Positions 61,540 to 64,000 of a stretch of 64,000 nt of DNA are shown piece by piece. The translations under genes were made by a program, and so were the position numbers. Location of the stretch: NCBI GenBank assembly GCA_036346405.1, contig CM070562.1, positions 70,079,482 to 70,143,481 on the forward strand. Direction: 5' to 3'. The stretch is from Phyllostachys edulis (taxonomy: Eukaryota; Streptophyta; Magnoliopsida; Poales; Poaceae). The notes under the pieces are model-generated. The model ran no database searches. It was not told the origin of the DNA and saw only the letters and a program-made list of their open reading frames with translations. Position 1 is the stretch's first letter. The number at the start of each line of letters is the position of its first letter.

Positions 61540-63413
61540 TGTAACGTCCCAAATTTTTTGAAGTTTAAAAATATTTTTGAGTAGCTTAGCTTTGTGGAAA
61601 AATTCACCAAAGTCTTATTTGAATTTTAATAAAGCTTAATATGGACTTTCAAAAGCAAAATAATTTAATATGATTAATCTCAACATCAACTTTTCCCAAT
61701 ACTATTTTATTTGGATTCTATGTGCTTGGATATATTTTATATTTTTTCTACAATTTTTCCGAGTTCATTTGCTATTTTCTAAATGCTATTTGGATTTTCT
61801 GTATTTCCTAAAAAGGAAAATCTATTATAAATCTCAAAAAAAACTCTTGGGCTGAATCCCTATTCCTTTGGCCCATCTCCTTCGCTTCCCAGCCCAGCCC
61901 GCGAGGCCTTTCCTTTTTCTCCGCCGCAACCCAGCCTCTCTCTTTCTCTCGCCGCCAGGTGGGTCCGCTTTCTTCGCCACATCACCATCATCCTCCTCGG
62001 GGACTCCTCTCTTGTGTCCGAGCCGAGCGCTGCCTCATCGTACTGCTCACAGATTCTTCCTCCTCCGACCCAATTTAAGAGTCGTGCCTGCATCAAAATC
62101 AATGCGCCTCCTTCCTCTTCCGAAACCCTAGAGTCGCCTATCAAATAGCGCCGCCGTTTGGGAGAATAGTGCCCTAGAAGCTCAGCACCACTGAAGCCTT
62201 CTCCACCGTGTTGCACTGCCGCCGGTGAGCCATCGCCTCCCTCGTCACAAGCCCTGAGATCACCACCACGTGGTCTATGTGGTGCGCACCTCCTTGTCTC
62301 TAGCAAACCACTAAAGAGCATCGCCGTCGTTCAACTGCGCCACTCCGTCGCTCTCTTGGTCACCACCGCCGCCGCTGTGGTCATCACTGGCGAGATCCCC
62401 GTCGCATCTTCTTCTTAGTCCACTGCTTCGCCATCACCGGAGAGCCGCCAATCACTGGAGCCGTGTTCACTGGAGTTCGCCGCTGTCGTGCCACCATGTC
62501 TAGCCACCTCAGCACCGCGTCAGCCCTAGGTGCTTGCATGTCATCCCCGTGTCGCCTAGTCACCACTGAATCAGCATGTGCGTGCCACCTCAACCCCAGC
62601 CCCGATCCAAAACCTCGGTGAATCCAGTCCACCGTGGACCGTTTCTTTGACTTATGTGTCCCACATGTCAGGAGGAATTTCAATTTCCTTTTTCTTTTTC
62701 TTTTCAACTGAAATCCCTCCACTGACGTCAGCTGGTGCAATAATTGATTTTTTTTCCTTTAGAAAAACAATTCTAGTAAATCCTAAAATTATGACTTTCA
62801 TAATTTCATGTGATTTCAATTTTTCAGAAGCCCGTCCTCCTTCATCTGAACTTCGATTGAGCCCATTCAAATTTCTAAATTCATCTAAATTCGAGCTCTA
62901 TTTTTCTAAGATTTTTATGTAATTTTTGGAGTTTTTTTTTCTCTCTGTTTTGTATTTATTTTATTCATTTACTTTGTTTGCGAGTAGACGTTGATACTTC
63001 AGGGAATTTTGAGCAAGGATGAGTGCACCAAGATCAAGACCAATGCCAAGATCTATTCCAAGGCAAGTCGTAGTCCTTTGATAGTATTGAACCTATGATT
63101 TCAAAAGTATGTTGTTTTATACCAATTGCATACTATCTTTATACATATTGATTTGGGATTAGCTATCATCTATTGTCATTATGCCTCATTTGAATATTGG
63201 AATGCCATGAATTATTTGTCACCATAGTATGGATAATTTTAGTTGGATATATTTATATCACCAACATGGTTATCGTATATATGCTTAGCCTAACTTAGTT
63301 ACGATGGGTTCATTATCACATGTGTCATGATGATTAATCTTGACTTAATGAGATATGGAATCATGGTGGTTAGCCACTGTTGTTAAAATTTGTGTACCAT
63401 GACAGGGTATGTC
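61540..63413 (+). repeat. F 3' LTR, 5' part
   Basis: It starts TGTAACGTCCCAAATTT at 61,540. It runs 1,874 bp to the copia insertion. It shares the exon-like block ending CCAAGGCAAGTCGTAG (63,003-63,075) and the following AT-rich stretch with the C LTR. The GC-rich middle with AAACCCTAG is LTR sequence. The rest of the LTR would lie beyond the window. Confidence 0.8.
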
Positions 63414-64000
63414 TGTTGGAAATATGCCCTAGAGGCAATCATGGAGATGATTATATTTCCTTATGTTCATAATATTGGATAAAATGTTATCTTGTTCCAA
63501 GAATAATATTGTTAATATTGATTATCAAGTATGTGACTTGATTGTGAAACTCTATATTTCTGCGATAATTATTCTTATACGATCCCTAGTCGGAAACATA
63601 TGAGGACACATATTAATAGACTAGCATATGTATTGGTTGATGACTATGTTTCATGGGTTAAGGATATGGAGATATCAAACCAATAATATGGACACATGTT
63701 AGAGAACATGATGTTGGATTAGACCCACCTTGAGACACTATTGAGATTGTTATGATTCTATGTGTCGTTAGTTGGTCTCAAGCAATGTTGATGTATAATC
63801 CTTAGACCTGAGATCAAGATGGTTTTCTACATATGTAATAGCACTCTTAGGGGTTGCCAAACGCTACAATGAATGGCGGGTAGTTATAAAGGTAGCTTTC
63901 TGGGATGCTATGAAACATGCAGAGGAATGTGATTTGGTGGGATATAGGATTTGCTCCTCCTAACATAACGGAGAGATGTCTCAGGCCCCTCGTTGTGGTC
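63414..64000 (+). mobile_element. G: Ty1/copia LTR of BARE/RIRE1 type (cut by the window end)
   Basis: TGTTGGAAATATGCCCTAGA at 63,414 is the well-known LTR start of the BARE-1/WIS/Angela/RIRE1 group of grass copia elements. The 5 bp before it are ATGTC (63,409-63,413). 587 bp are seen; whether a full element or solo LTR follows cannot be told. Confidence 0.8.

Larger units (their letters stand above)
59975..63413 (+). mobile_element. F: chromovirus deletion derivative, right half
   Basis: Leader (about 59,975-60,155, aligned with the C leader 24,050-24,220), gag, a short post-gag piece, polypurine tract and 3' LTR. Protease, RT, RNase H and integrase are missing. The left half is probably the LTR remnant at 16,011-17,391, beyond B. 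F is the outermost recognised element of the nest. Its 3' LTR is interrupted at 63,414 by a copia LTR. Confidence 0.75.

Noticed and set aside
62384..62922. Frames of 114-118 codons on both strands in the F LTR
   Set aside because: LTR-internal, no domain. The GC-rich leader-like sequence favours open frames.
1..64000. Host protein-coding genes, tRNA or rRNA genes
   Set aside because: I read both strands for them and found only transposon-derived coding regions and LTR sequence. Short frames elsewhere have no recognisable domain.

Overview
The window is grass-type plant nuclear DNA made almost entirely of decayed LTR retrotransposons stacked inside one another. I find no convincing host gene, tRNA or rRNA. 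The evidence for a grass is the mix of families: Tat-lineage Ty3/gypsy elements with two RNase H-like regions, Tekay-type chromoviruses with 3 kb LTRs and an initiator-Met primer site, a Sirevirus-type Ty1/copia element, and a BARE/RIRE1-like copia LTR at the right edge. The species cannot be fixed from sequence alone. Short element labels used here (T1, Sv, Tk1, F, B, C, D, E, G) are mine.

Left part (1-17,391): T1 (+, 1-6,600) is the 3' half of a Tat element (RNase H, second RNase H, integrase). It is split by a minus-strand chromovirus solo LTR (1,795-4,741) and ends in an antisense accessory gene. Sv (-, 6,601-about 11,275) is a Sirevirus-type copia element with one LTR, multiplied polypurine tracts and RNase H/RT. 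It is fused directly to Tk1 (-, about 11,275-15,175), a Tekay-type gag-protease-RT-RNase H with primer site and partial LTR. Next come an AT-rich repeat stretch and a plus-strand chromovirus LTR remnant (F).

Main nest (17,392-63,413): F (Tekay type, +) is interrupted by B (Tat, +, from 17,392). B is interrupted by C (Tekay chromovirus, +, 20,455-56,016). C is interrupted inside gag by D (Tat, -, 24,361-48,590, target duplication GCTAT). D is interrupted inside the first exon of its antisense gene by E (Tat, +, 25,501-38,629), which is followed by a partial second copy of its own 5' end. After the nest, pieces of D, C, B and F resume in reverse order. B carries 67-bp and 80-bp tandem arrays in its 3' region. 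A BARE/RIRE1-like copia LTR (G) starts in F's 3' LTR at 63,414.

How the parts work together: all pol genes are broken by stops, frameshifts or deletions, so none looks autonomous. C is the best preserved and is damaged mainly by C-to-T nonsense changes. The most interesting biology is an antisense, multi-intron accessory gene kept in the 3' region of three Tat copies (T1, D, E), with a TATA box next to the 3' LTR in D and E. Also notable is a family of short hairpins in E with a shared 8-nt loop and covarying stems. A regional loss of CAG/CTG trinucleotides with many small indels, in E and in part of Tk1, may be a base-calling artefact and lowers trust in the reading frames there.
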